A program made the translations under genes and the position numbers. A DNA stretch of 64,000 nucleotides from Rhabdophis nuchalis. Lineage: Eukaryota > Chordata > Lepidosauria > Squamata > Natricidae. The notes under the pieces were generated by a model. That model ran no database searches and was not told the DNA's origin. It saw only the letters and a program-made list of their open reading frames with translations. The DNA lies in contig CM077647.1 in the NCBI GenBank assembly GCA_039707465.1, positions 46,251,110 through 46,315,109 of the forward strand. The letters run 5' to 3'. Shown in pieces: positions 48,095 through 60,456 of this stretch; position 1 is the stretch's first letter; the number at the start of each line of letters is the position of its first letter.

Positions 48095-48243
48095 TGGGGG
48101 GGAGGGAGGGAGAGAATGACAGACACACAGAGAGACAGACTTAGAGCGACAGAAATAGAGAGAGGGAGGGAGAGAGGGAATCAGACACACACACACACAC
48201 ACACAGAGTGACAGAGATGGGTGGAGGGAGGAGAGAGAGACAG

Positions 48244-48296
<53 letters not shown>

Positions 48297-48520
48297 GAGA
48301 AAGAGAAAGAAAAATAGAAAAAGAAAGATGAATGGAGGGTGGGAGGGAGGGAGTGGAGGAAAGAAGGGGGAGGGAGGAGGAAGGGAGGGTTGAAAGAAGG
48401 AAGGAAGGAAGGAAAGAAAGAAAGAAAAAGAAAGAGGGATGGAAGGTAGGAGGGAGGGAAGGAAAGAAGGGAGGAAGGGCGAGAGAGGCAATGGAAGGAA
48501 GGAAAGAAAAGGAAAGGAAG
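48095..48520. repeat. Polypurine GA/GGGA/GAAA tract
   Basis: Purine-rich plus strand, including a pure (GA)n run around 48248-48291. Position after the GC core is the same as in the 34-kb element. Confidence 0.92.
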
Positions 48521-48736
48521 AAATCTATTTTCCTAATTCCTTCCACCTCAAGCTACCTGTTTGGTTAACCAGGTTAAAGATCTATTTTTCTCCCAGTGGT
48601 CATTTCAAAGGAATCACATCCTCTGAGTCATTTCCTGGATTCAAACCAGCATCCCAAAGAGTCATGGGCTGCCTTTATATATAACGAGTGCCCATAAATC
48701 CATTTTTACCATCTTCAGAAGACCAAAGACCAGCCA

Positions 48737-48745
<9 letters not shown>

Positions 48746-48783
<38 letters not shown>
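48746..48783 (+). repeat. (GAAA)n microsatellite
   Basis: About nine GAAA units inside the 47.6-49.1 kb element. Confidence 0.95.
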
Positions 48784-49147
48784 ACTTATGACCACAATTG
48801 AGCCCAAAATTTTGGTTGCTAAGCAAGACCGTTAAGTGAGCTTCACCACATTTTCCAAGTTGGCCATGCCCACCAGGTCACATGACCACTCAGCCACTCC
48901 CACAAAACAGGCCATACCTTTTGGCTCTCAAAAGAAATTTCAGTAGTGGTACTGTTGATATTTGGCTCTATTGACTAATAAGTTTGCCCACCACTGCCCT
49001 AGAGGGCCAAGTGAGCCGACTCCCCCCCCGCGTGCGCATGCGCCGCCTGTTCCCCCTCCCCCCCTCTAGGCCAGCCGGTCCGCAGAATTTTCTTTAAAGT
49101 GAAACCGGTCCCTGGTGCAAAAAAGGTGGGGGACCCCTGGTCTAAAG

Positions 49148-50698
49148 GGCCTCCTGAACAAGAAAATATAATAGATGGAATATGTAATAATATAATTGTT
49201 GTTGCATGTTCATATTTAAATATGCAATAATCAGTACCATTGAACAGGCTTAAATTTGCTACTTGAACTGATTTTGCCATATGCTAAACTAGTTGTGATT
49301 CTAAGACAGATTTTAAAAATCATTTGACAATATATTTTATGGTATTTTATATGAAGAGTATACTACCATATCCTCCCATTAGATAATTCCTTGGCTGCTA
49401 TGTCATCTCATATTTCTGCTCCAGGAATTCAATTATCAGTCACTTTAATTTATATGGAAGATTTTCTTGGACTTATGTACATTTGTGTGTGTCTCTCTCT
49501 TTTCCTTTGTATAATTACTGTATATATATATATGCACAATTAAAGCATCAATATGCAATACACAGCAAATTGCATTTAAAAAAATTCCTTCTTGACCTAT
49601 TGCCTTTATAAATATCTTGTAAATCTATCTATGCCATGAATTTACAACAGTATAAATGGATAAAGCTGTTGCTTTTTAAGTAGAAAGTTGCTGATTTGAA
49701 ACCCAGTAGAGAAATATGATTTTTTCGTCCTGGGCTTCTTATGCTCAGCTGTGCTTTTTAAAAATAAGTTAAAGGGTGTCTCTTAATTATAAAAAGAAAA
49801 AAGAAAAAGAAAAAACTTGTATTGTACTTTGTCAACAACTTTTTATTTGTAAGACAAAAGTTTTAATCATTATGTTTTTATAGCATTCATGTTAATAAAA
49901 ATATTAAACTATGGTAAACATTGCATATCCTCACACAAGTGAAAATTTTCACAGTCATCTTTCTATCCAGTGCAGGTTCTGAATGCTGAATTGAGAAGGC
50001 ATTCCCACTCTATAAAAAACCAATGAGCTGCTGTGTTAACCTGGAACAACTGAAGTTACAGACAGGAATGCTCACAGAGACATAACATGGGAAAGTACAA
50101 TAGAAGAACTTGCCGTCAGGATGGTTTAAGGGTGAGTACAGATTAACAAAAGACGATGTCATCTATTTCTCCCTTCCCATATCAGAGCTATCTGTTTAGT
50201 AGCAGAATACCTAGCCTTCGGAATAAACCCTGGGTATTTGTTAGATTATTTGAATGTTTTTGTGCAAATATGACTGTGAATGTCCTTCTATAAGACTTGG
50301 TGTTCACAAATCTTCATTGTCTCCTTCTTGTATATTTAGTTCAGCCTGATTTGACTATATAAAGCTCCATGCTTGAAGATCATGTTTATTACTTACTCAC
50401 AATATAAAATCAACATTTATTAGTTCTTTTGGAATATTCAATTTGTGTTATCTATCTCATAACTTCTACAGACAGATATTATTTTCTACACAGTTTAGGA
50501 AGGATGATAGGAATATGAAAAATAGATTTTGTCTAAAGTGACTGATACATGAGTATCATGGCATTGTATTAACTGAAGCATTAATATTAATGGAAAGGAT
50601 GATAATGTAAATAACATTGACCAGGAATTTATCAGACCTTTGTATTTGCAATTCTGTTCCAACTTTCTTGTTTCAAAAAGAGATCTTGGGAAATGATC
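49148..50698. other. AT-rich non-coding DNA
   Basis: The first ~20 bases continue the old LINE split by the hAT element; nothing identifiable after that. Confidence 0.55.
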
Positions 50699-50715
50699 AA
50701 GAATAAGGATTTATA
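50699..50715. repeat. Left target-site duplication of the ORF1-only L1
   Basis: A 17-base sequence that is identical at 52705-52721, directly after the poly(A). Confidence 0.93.
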
Positions 50716-52704
50716 GAGACTTCCGGTTCCGGCTCCAGCGGCGACGAGCGAGCCTAGCGCTCGCTCGCCGTTTTGTTGCTTTTTCTGCCCCCCCACGGGG
50801 GCGAGACGCCCCTTTTTTGGGGGTCTCCCATAGGGACGGCTCGGCAGGGACGCCCCCCCTCACGGCGGTGGGGGAGGCAACCCTTTTGCCGCGGCCTAGG
50901 TGAAGGAGAACATGCTGCGGGGGGTTCTCCCTTCGCCTAAGGACGACGGCGCCATTCACATCTATGTAGAGGGCTGAACGTCGATGTCGGAAGGCTTCCC
51001 GAGGCTTCAGCTGCAAGGGGAGAGTGAGTGTTCAAAAACTTTTTTTTCTACTGTCAGCCGGGCTGAAAGGACTGGGAGGGGGGGTTTGTTTTAAAAAAAA
51101 AACCCCTCGGATCTAAGCGGCACTTGGAAATGGTTCCTCGTGGCGAGGAGCGGAAATTTTCAATCCTGACTGTTTGCGTTAAGGGAAAGTGGATTGCGGC
51201 TTGCTTGCAACAATGTTTCTAGGTCTGGCTGATACAATTTCTCTCACTACTCTCTCCTGCGGGCTCTGAGCTGGGCGGTGGAAAATGGCCTCTCTTTGTT
51301 CCTGATTGACTATTTTGTTTATGGAAAATTTCCAGTGTCTCTTTGCAATTTGGACTATCTCTGGTTTTTAATGAAGAAATTTTTTCTTTTGGATTTGTGA
51401 TTTCTTTTCTGGAGTACCTTCGCTATTACATCTATTGAGTTGGAAAACTGTCTCTCTCTTGGTTCCTGTATTTTACAACGTTACAACCTTGATCAGAACT
51501 TTTGGCTCCCGGTTAGTCTCACCAACCCCACCCTGAAAACGCCATTTTGGTGGCATTGATTTTAACAGTTAATCATGGCTCAAGAAACAGCACTGACAAG
51601 TTTAGAACAATGGATGGCTTCTCTTGAAACTGTTATACAAACTTTGGTACAAGAGATTCAAGCCCAGAGGGCAGAAAACATCAATTTCAAGAAGGAGCTA
51701 TTGGACACGCGGAAGCAAGTGCTGGAAAACACACAGAAGACTGAAGAATTGGAAGGGGGGTTGGCGGGGGTTAAGGGAGAGATTAAAAATGTTACTAAAG
51801 AGGTTGGGGAAACAAATGGGCATGTGTCTAGGATTGATATGGAAAGAATGACATATTTTTTGAGATTTCAGAACGTTCTTGAGGAATCTGGTGAATGCCT
51901 CCCTGATCTTATGAGCACAATTTTAGCAGACTATTTACAAAAATCTAAGGATGAGATCAGGGGGGACATTGACCTAGCCTACAGAATTAACTCAGCATAT
52001 GCCAGGATAAATGAAGTGCCTAGAGAGATACATGTGAAATTTGTTAGAAGGTCAACCAGAGAGGAAATCCTGAAAGTGCAGAGAGGTAGTCCATTAATCT
52101 ACCAACAAAAAGAGGTTGCTATCTTGAAGCAGATCCCTAGAAAGATTCGAGAAGCAAGGAGGAAATTTTCCTTCTTGTCTAAAATTTTATTTGATCATGG
52201 GATTTGGTTCAAGTGGGTGACACCCGAAGGGATGCTGGTGTTCTGGGAAGGAGGAAGAGTGAGGATTAAAACAGTTGCTGAGGCGGAAGCCTTTCTTAAA
52301 AAACATTCCTCTATCCTGGGGGAAGATCCAGGGGGGACGGAGGGGGCCATGGCCCCGCCTACTGGGGGCCTGGAAGGAGAAAAAGAAGATTCAATTGCCA
52401 AGAGACTTAGATCAAAAAAATAACTTTGCCTTGACTTTTCTTTTTGAACAATTTTGCATAATATTTGCATTTGGATTTTTTGTAAAGGACTGACAGTATT
52501 GAATTGAGAATTTAGATATATGTATACGCTTTCACTTTGTAGTTTGATGAAAAATGTTTTTCTTTTTATTGTTATTAATGTATTTTGAGGTCCCGGAAGA
52601 GCCGACGACCTCGACGTGAATGCTTTCAAAATTTCTTTGTATCCCTTACCCTATCCTACAGAAAAAATGTAAAACCAATAAAACTTTTTCAATATAAAAA
52701 AAAA
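50716..52704 (+). mobile_element. Complete non-autonomous L1 carrying only ORF1 (HAL1-like)
   Basis: A 1,989-bp insertion flanked by perfect 17-base target duplications (50699-50715 and 52705-52721, beginning AAGAATAAGG). It begins with a CpG-rich 5' region of about 860 bp (candidate internal promoter), has one intact 282-codon ORF1 (51575-52423), a 3' UTR of about 270 bp, AATAAA at 52677-52682, and a short poly(A). There is no endonuclease or reverse transcriptase ORF2 at all. The target cut (TTCTT/GA on the opposite strand) fits L1 endonuclease preference. Intact duplications and an open frame argue for a young insertion. The layout matches the mammalian 'half-L1' (HAL1) type; independent origin in this lineage is inference. 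Confidence 0.9.
51575..52423 (+). CDS. L1 ORF1p-like RNA-binding protein (retrotransposon)
   Basis: An intact 282-residue frame with the three parts expected of L1 ORF1p: an N-terminal coiled coil (about residues 1-90, regular Leu/Val/Ile with many Glu, Lys and Gln), an RRM-like part (about 90-185, from YFLRFQNV to the REIHVKFVRR strand), and a C-terminal domain (about 155-245, including STREEILKVQRG and RKIREARRKF). The tail is Gly/Pro-rich and then ends in Lys/Arg. ORF1p trimers coat L1 RNA and act as nucleic-acid chaperones; they have no enzyme activity and would need a reverse transcriptase in trans. The start ATG lies directly after the 5' UTR. Orf1p family membership is clear; whether it is expressed is unknown. 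Confidence 0.88.
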   Translation: MAQETALTSLEQWMASLETVIQTLVQEIQAQRAENINFKKELLDTRKQVLENTQKTEELEGGLAGVKGEIKNVTKEVGETNGHVSRIDMERMTYFLRFQNVLEESGECLPDLMSTILADYLQKSKDEIRGDIDLAYRINSAYARINEVPREIHVKFVRRSTREEILKVQRGSPLIYQQKEVAILKQIPRKIREARRKFSFLSKILFDHGIWFKWVTPEGMLVFWEGGRVRIKTVAEAEAFLKKHSSILGEDPGGTEGAMAPPTGGLEGEKEDSIAKRLRSKK

Positions 52705-52721
52705 AAGAATAAGGATTTATA
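52705..52721. repeat. Right target-site duplication of the ORF1-only L1
   Basis: An exact copy of 50699-50715. The first two A residues could also be counted in the poly(A) tail. Confidence 0.93.
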
Positions 52722-54122
52722 AGTCAGTTTTTCTTTCATTTTAAGATGCTGCTTACATTCAAGTAGGGATGGATTTTTTTTTAATTGGGAAGAGAGCATG
52801 AAGGTGACTCTGTAATTAGAAAAAGGCTCCTCATTATCAGTGTGAGTAGAATTTGCCTTGGAAGAGGGCAAAGGGTGAAATGGTGGTTTGAGCTAAAGTA
52901 TACATCCACATCACTAGCTTGTAACTTGAGTCAATTCTTGACATGATTGGCCATTTTTAGTAGAAAGCTTTCCCTTGTATGCAAACACCATTTACAACTG
53001 GCACTTCAAAATTGTTCATGTTGTCTCTAGATGCAGAGAAATGAACTGCTCATTGCAGGAATTCTTACTTTTTTGTAAAGATTGATTGGAAAGGGAAAGT
53101 GCTTTACATATTTTCCACAGCTAAGTGAGATAATAAGGGATGTGTGAATGAGTTGAAACACAGCTCACACCAATGCTGCGTGACTTTTATTTAATTCTAG
53201 AACGACTTCTTCCAAATAAAGAAAAACAATGGGAATTTCTCCTAAGCTCCAGAAACCACATAGGAATAGAAGCTTCTTTGAGGCTGTTTGACGCAGCCTG
53301 CTGTCTTTGGCAGCAAATATTCAGGAGCTTCTATAAAAAGAAACAGGAAGAGGTTTCTAGAATGCTGGTTGACAGCTTACATTTGAAAAGGTTTTTGGTT
53401 CTGTTGTAAATTTGTTCATGTTGTTCCTTCTTTTTGGCTTGATGTATCTCTTGGATTGCCAGCTTTCATAAACCTCTTACTTTGATCTGAATTGTTTCAA
53501 TCCAATTTGTCTGCAGGACCTTTATATTGGCCAAACCACTTCTTTTCCTTGGTTCCAATTGCCAGCTCTATATCTCAGTAGATCCTTAATGCCAAACAAT
53601 ATCTCTCAGAAGTGGACAATTTATAACCCATAGACAACATGTAGCTCCCAATCACATCTTCTGAATCTGAAAGATTGTATAGTCACAATTTGATAGAAAC
53701 CACATTGCCATCTGCATTTGTATTTGTGTGAGTGTGCTACAGGGGCAATGTGTCATTCAAAATAAGCATGTTAGTGCTGAAAGTATCCATAAAAATAGTT
53801 AACTTCAAAAAATTTGCAGGAATTTACAGCCCTGCATCCTCTAGTGATTGTAATATATCCTAAGGGTTCTAAAAGCCATCAGAGGCCAACATTTTTTAAA
53901 ATGTGCATCTCTGACATACTCTTCTTATAGAGCTCAGTATTTTTGTTCTAATTAATTAATCAGCTACTTAATGACTGCTTAACAGAAGATTCAGATTTAA
54001 TTATGTATTTCTACTCTATTTCCCACATTACTAAACAAATCAATGAACTATTTTATACATAGTTATTCACAATAATTTCTATTAACAAATTATTAACATT
54101 AATTGAAATTACCATGATAAAT
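52722..54122. other. Non-coding DNA
   Basis: A 78-codon frame at 53173-53409 has ordinary-looking composition but no recognisable domain; not called. Confidence 0.5.
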
Positions 54123-54465
54123 ATAGGTGCTCAACGTATGACCACAGTGATGTAGTCATTAAGTGAGGTACCCAAATAACTGCTTCATTTAAAGACTGAA
54201 TTCCTGGTACTCTCAGTAATTGTGTGAATCACAGAGGTTGGGACAGTTTCTGGGATATATGGAGGGGGGGAGATAAGTGAGGAAAATTGAAATAACTCCA
54301 TGGTTATAAGAATCATAAAGGTCATAAGGATGGGTTGCTGCAAAGTGCCCAATTTTTATCATGTGGATGTGCAAAGGCTGTATTTTTGTGCATGGGTTAT
54401 AACTTTGTACCATGGTAATTTTGAATGTTGTTAAACAAATAGTCTTAAGTCAATGATTACCTATA
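54123..54465. mobile_element. TA-flanked MITE ('aggtagtcctcgacttacgacc' type)
   Basis: Degraded ends 'taggtgctcaacgtatgacc' and 'ttaagtcaatgattaccta', bounded by TATA-like TA sites; the interior repeats 'ttaagtgag' and 'tataac' words as this common squamate family does. Confidence 0.7.
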
Positions 54466-57400
54466 AACAGACTCTTGCAACAAATCACTTGTAAGAACTG
54501 CTGTATGCTCTGGCAAGGGATTGTGGGATTTTTTTAAAAAATGCACTATCTGGAAGAGAGCAGTTACAGAAATATAAGAATTCTGGGACCTTCATCTCAC
54601 TGATAACTTTCGGACAGTTCAGGGATATTTGTTGTCTTTGTATGTCAACTAGTCAAGGCAACATTTTGCATGGTCATTATTGCCATCTTGATTTTTGTTT
54701 TCTCCATCCTCAAGACATTGTTGAGTTTATGATTGTCACATAATTTCAGGTGTGAATGGGTTTAATTGATAACCTCAGGTTTTAAGATATGAGCTAGCCT
54801 TTATAATTTTTAAATCCAAGACCAGAGTGTCCTTTATATGTACAGTGTTTATAAATATTTTTTAACAAAACAAGGGAACTTTCTCCAATATGTTTCTTGA
54901 AATTTTTTAAATTGGATCTGGTAATATGCTTGGTGCAGACTACAAGTAATTCAGTTTGTATTAGACTCATCATATATTTTAGGAAAGAAATCTAACAAAA
55001 TGAGGTTGTTAGAAATAATGTACATTTTTTTTGGAAAAAGCTTATTCAGGCTAGCTTAAGTAGTGTTGTCAAAACAAATTTGCTGCCCATAATTATATGT
55101 GCACTCTATAATAATGGGTTGGCTATCTTATTTGAGAAGCCACTGTTGGCCAGAGAACATTCAGGTGGTCAGCTTCTGAATCTGTAGCCATAAAATGAAA
55201 ATTATTCTGTTTTATTTATGAGGCTGAAAATGTTATAAGGGTGGCCAGTACATGTGTTACTCCTCTTAAGACCCTTCCATGAAGATCTGTCTCAAAATCC
55301 ATTTTTCATTGCCAGAAAATATTTCATAAAACTTAAGATGCTTCTATAAAGGCTCTGTAAGTTGTATATATATATATATTCATAAACCATTTAAAGTAAG
55401 CTAAAGTCCTTTTTTGCAAGTAGTTCTTAATATATATAATATTACATAATAGTATAATAGGAGGCATTATAGAAGACTGCAGCAGGGAACCATGGGCCTC
55501 ACAGCTTATAGAGTCTCTTGAGAGAGGAATCATCATACTGACACAGACCTTGTGCTAAAAAAAAAATAACATGACTAATAAATGACTGGAATAATCTGTC
55601 TCAGAATAATCTTATCTCACTTTTCAAGATCAAATGCTAAATTCTGAACATGTTGAAGGAGAGAGAGAAACTTCTTGCATGAAGGAAATAATTTTTTGAG
55701 AAAATGCAAGGCAGATTCCTTGAAGAATTCCAAAGTTATTTCTTTTCAATGCATTCACTGGGTTACTCTGGTGCATTCATTCTTCAAACATACTGCTTTT
55801 CCCATTCATTCTTTATTTTACTTTGGTTATGAAGTCAAACATATCATTTCATAATGGGCAAACCATGGAAATCTGAATTATAAACAGAAAATACTGTACT
55901 CTATTCATATGGCAAGGCAATTATAAAGCTGTGCTCTTTGTTTTTGCTGTCCAAGCTATACATTGGCTTGGATCCAGACTAGGCGTCTGTGAATTGAAGG
56001 AGCTGAATAGGTCCAAAATTTAGGAATTTTTCCACTTATGGAAGAGGAAGATAATTTTTTTCTGATTTCTCTTTCTCTTAATGCCTTATCCATAACCCTG
56101 CTGTACCAGAAGTACTTTGAATATAGTGGAAAAGTAAAAGAATCACTATGTAAAACCAAAGAGGAAAGTGAATTAAAATAATTTGCCACGTTTTTATGGC
56201 AAAAATATCCCTATATGAAATTTAACTGAAGGGATACTCCTTGCAATGGAAGTAATTGCTAAATCTTGGCCAATCATTTCTAAAATTCAAATTCAGGTAG
56301 CATATTTTGCTTTCTAACATATGATTCCAGAAAAACTATGGGAATTCAAGGAAATTCTGATATCTTTAAACTCTAAAACATTTTTCTAATCAAAACATTT
56401 TAGCATTTACAGTGTTTTTCTATTGCCCAGGAAATATGACACATTAGCTAGGATTATGGGATCTGCAATCCAGTGTAGCCAAAAGTCCCCAAGTTGTAAA
56501 AGGTTGATCTTCAGGATTCAGAGATAACAAAAACCACTAAAAATTGTGGAGTTTGTGATTCACATTATAAATGTGAATGTTCTGCTGATTAATTTTTTTT
56601 TTAATATAATACAGCAGAGAATATAAATTCACCTCCATTTCTGTTTGGACAAAGAGGAATGGAATGGAATAGAAATGAAAATGTTGTTTTGAATCATTCT
56701 AATTCAGTCTTTTAAGTGGTTGACAACACCCAAACAATCATGCGTTGGTATAATCAGCTATAATCTGGGTGGTACTTTCATCCAATGTATTAAAATATGT
56801 GGAATGTTGACCTGGATTTGAAGTATTTGAGTTCAACTTCTAATTCAGCCATGAAGTCTGCTGTCAAATTTTAATCCATGACCTTAGCTTTCTTTTGATC
56901 TTATGTGTTATAGACAAAATGTGTAATGGGGAAATGGGACTCTCCAATGGTTCACAGTATCATTGCATGAATTCATTATCTCACCAGACTGAGCCAGATT
57001 TTGAAGTGAATAGAAATTGTATGTAACCATCAACTCTAATAAATCAGAATTTATACTCCTCATTCAACTAGGACAACAAACTGCCATTCTGGCTGGGGAA
57101 TTCTGGAAGATGAAGTCCACTAGTCATAAATTGCCAAGTTCAGAGACCCCTAAATTAGGTGAAAAGTTCTGCTCATGTTGATTTAAAGCATCGTCCTCTT
57201 CAGAAGTTCCAAACCTAAAGGATGGGAGCTATGTAGATACTTTTCTGTTCCATATGCATAATTTGTAAACAGGGCTTTATTCTAACATTGCTCATTTCCT
57301 TAAGAGAAGAAAATAAATATTACATCCATTGCTTTATTTTTACAGATTTGAATTTAGATTTTTCCCCCCAACAGCAGTAGGAAACACGTAACTATGATGA

Positions 57401-60044
57401 TGCTTCAATTAGTCCATCTAGGAATTTCTAGAAAATCTGTGTATTTCCTTCCATTGCACTTTGTCTTTTCTTCTACATAAATTACAAGAAAGTTCTTTGT
57501 CATTCTTCTACAAGAAAAAAGAAAAGAAAAAAGAAAGAAAAAAGAAAATAACTATCCTGCAATTAAATATGGATGGGTATGTTAAAAAAAACCAAAATTG
57601 TTAGGTCTGGACAAGAGTATGTTTTGAATCTCAGAGTTCTTAGGAAAAGCTGGCATTTCATTTTGGCTTTATAAGGCAGCATGTTTTGCTGAGCAAAACT
57701 ATTCAGCAAAAGAGCTGTTTAGTCACATGGTCAGACATAATGCTGACACGTGTGATATCTTGCATGTGTAACAAAAAAGACATCTACACACAATTCTTTA
57801 TATCAGGGAATATCTACAAATAGAATTCACTGAAGAATTGGAACCCAATCAAAAATCACATGAAGAAGTGTAACTCCAGGGACTTAATGCAAATCTCCAA
57901 ACCTAGACACAAAATTTAGCAAAAACCCGGTGATAAAGTAGTCTCTGCTACCCTAAACAAAATGATCGTATGGATATTTAAGGCTATGCTATGCTCCCAA
58001 AATCAATAGCTGAATAAAAGTAATTTCATGCCTAAGTGAGAATGAAAAGGGAATAAAAAGAGAAACCAAGCTTACAGGAAAAGCTCTTTGCTATTACTAA
58101 TTATGAATCATGTGACCTGGCCAAACTTGCATTACCAGTTCAGTCCACTCCCTTGTAAATCTGATTTGGCTTAACCATGCATTATTATGTGGATTTCATG
58201 CAACCACTTCCCTTTCTGAATCTTCCAGAGAAAGTGTATTAAATTTCCTGAATACCACTGAATACAAAATGCAATCCTACTCTTTGGTTTATTTTGTATA
58301 GTCATTGTTCTAAAATAAGAAGCAGCAGAAGTTTCAAGCATAGCCTTTTTCTATTTTTATGTTCATTCAATAATCACTATTTTTCATAAATGTTACTGTC
58401 TCAACATTTGCATATATACATATTTTTCTTTTTTTTTAAAAACTGCTGACCTTTCAGCTGAAAAAAATTGAAAGTATTTCTGAGTTTTTCTTTCAAACCA
58501 TGGCCAATATTTATCTAAAGCAAAGGATATGTTTTCAGGATATTAGTTCAATAATAAAATATATTTTAACAAAGCATTTTAAATGTGACATTCAATTTTT
58601 AGTTACATGTAAGCATTTACTAGAAAAACACAAATTTGCAGTTTTTGATATATTTTGCAAGTTTACAAATCTTTTATTTGTATTCCTTCTTCTTTGTTCT
58701 TTGCTTCTGTATATTACAGCAAAAATTAAAAGCAGCATTACTAGTAATAATTCTGTAATTGTAGTGACTGTGGTTGTATATTAGAGCAATTATATGTACT
58801 ATGTATAATATGGTGGGGGAGGGAAATAAAGATGACAGCTCTGACTGTGTGATAAAGACTGTGTGATTAAAGTATGCATGACATAGTAAAAAAAATATTA
58901 GGGTTTCAGTTACACGGACACAGCCACCATCATGATTTGTTCCAACTTCCCCGATAGCACCACTTATTTAATATTATGTGGTATTTAGTTTACAATATAA
59001 ATGTAGTTTAATTATATAAATTAAGCTTAGTTACCTCCATACTGAGCTTGCCCTTTTGTGAGTATGGATACATCATAATTGTTTTATTGGTAGCCAGTTG
59101 GAAGTTGCTTTTTGTTATTTACTTCTTTGACAATATTTTTGACATTTTATTCTTGGAATATTTTCTCACCCAAATTATACTCAGGCCCAATCTTACATAG
59201 TTCCGTGTTCAGACCTGGTGTGTAAGTTGCTGCTGCATACTGGAATACTGAACCAAGGATAGACAACAATTACCCTGTTGAGAAGGGCATCTTTACAGGG
59301 ATAATTATTTGTGAATTGCATGACAGGCCTTGCAAGGCAACTCCACTCATTTTGCAGTTGGGCCATTTATGGATTTAGACAAACATAGACCTGCCTCTTT
59401 GATTTCCTCCTGTTCTGATTCTTAATTATTCTCGACTACCAAGGTATAATAGAATATTTGGTAGTAATTTATATGTCCCTAAACCATTTATAGACAGCAT
59501 ACCATTACAACTGACAGCTTTCAATAATTAATACAAACAAAAAACACAATTTTGCTCTAAAGTTTATGTGGTCTACATTTTTTGATTAGTGGGAGAAGAT
59601 AGGAGTTGAAGAGAGAAGTAGAACAAAGAAAAGAATGTATAAAAAAGGAACATGAGTAAAACATAAGGATAAGGTTCATTTCATTTATCTGCAATTAATT
59701 ATTTGGCAGTGTAATCTAATGGAGATCTGTAACACATTCCCCAAGTCCAAATAGGCTTCTGTCAGCTATAATACACAACGTGGCAAAACAACTGGAGGAA
59801 AAATGAATTTACCTCCTGGATGCATTCAGAACCTTTGAACTCTCCATCATAATTTTTGCCTTACCTACTTATCTTATAAGTAGAAATTTCTGCTTTCATA
59901 CAAAAAAAGAAAGTAAAAAGTTCCCTTTTCTAGCTCCAAATCTTCTAAACATATAGAAATGATTTTTCATAATAACAGTGGGCCTTTCAAATACCCAAAT
60001 CCCAAGGACCATATATAATAAAATATTTTAAATAATAAGCATAG
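54466..60044. other. AT-rich non-coding DNA
   Basis: Apart from the MITE fragment at 57073-57155 I see no feature. A short (GAAAA)n-like patch lies at 57512-57548. Confidence 0.55.
57073..57155. mobile_element. Fragment of the same hAT MITE family, reversed
   Basis: 'ctggggaattctggaagatgaagtccac...aaattgccaagtt' is the reverse of the family core; both ends are degraded. Confidence 0.65.
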
Positions 60045-60069
60045 GGAACTAGCTCCAAGGGAGACCGCT

Positions 60070-60390
60070 GTGCCGCAGATAGCTGGCTGTGAGGCCCTGG
60101 GTGTGAAGTGGGGCCTTGGGAGGCAGTTGGGTTTGCTGATTGTGTACCTGGCTCCCCACTACGTCTCAGCAGCCCTTCCCGAGCTCCTCGAGGTGATAGC
60201 CGAGATGGCGGTTGAGACCCCCAGGCTACTAGTCATGGGGGACTTTAACTTGCCATCGGTAGGTGAAACCTCTGAGATAGCTCGGGAATTCATGGCCTCC
60301 ATGATGGCCATGGACCTGACCCAAGTAATTCAAGGTCCCACTCACACCGGGGGCCACACGGTGGATCTTGTTTTTATCTCCGGCCAGTGA
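60070..60390 (+). pseudogene. LINE endonuclease fragment
   Basis: Contains VYLAPHYVSAALPELLEVIAE then LLVMGDFNLPSVGE (the conserved GDFN of AP-type endonucleases, about residues 54-62) and MDLTQVIQGPTHTGGHTVDLVFISGQ, followed by a stop. The domain then continues toward 60450 (TDHSLS), where the second LINE is inserted. Confidence 0.85.
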
Positions 60391-60456
60391 AGAAGTAATC
60401 TGGGATTAGGGAATTTAACGATCACACCCCTGTCATGGACAGACCACTCTCTCTCC

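Larger units (their letters stand above)
47664..49139. mobile_element. Second non-autonomous hAT element with palindromic core and purine tract
   Basis: Bounded by a perfect 8-bp duplication GTCTAAAG (47656-47663 and 49140-49147). The left end is CAGGAGTCCCCAAC; the right end, read inward, is CAGGGGTCCCCCACC. Both subterminal regions carry CCGGTCC motifs like those I recall in Charlie-type hAT families. Inside are a GC-rich inverted repeat, a GA tract (48095-48520), a (GAAA)n tract (48746-48783) and a piece related to 63.4 kb. 1,476 bp, no transposase. It has inserted into an older LINE fragment. Confidence 0.88.

Noticed and set aside
48141..48568. Pro/Ser/Leu/Phe and Arg/Glu/Lys frames
   Set aside because: Artefacts of the second purine tract.
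50711..51016. A 101-codon minus frame in the L1 5' UTR
   Set aside because: CpG-rich UTR with few stops; not related to a known L1 antisense protein as far as I can see.
52195..52629. A 144-codon minus frame over the L1 ORF1 end
   Set aside because: Antisense shadow of ORF1 and the 3' UTR.
53173..53409. A 78-codon plus frame
   Set aside because: Ordinary-looking protein, but nothing supports expression or homology.
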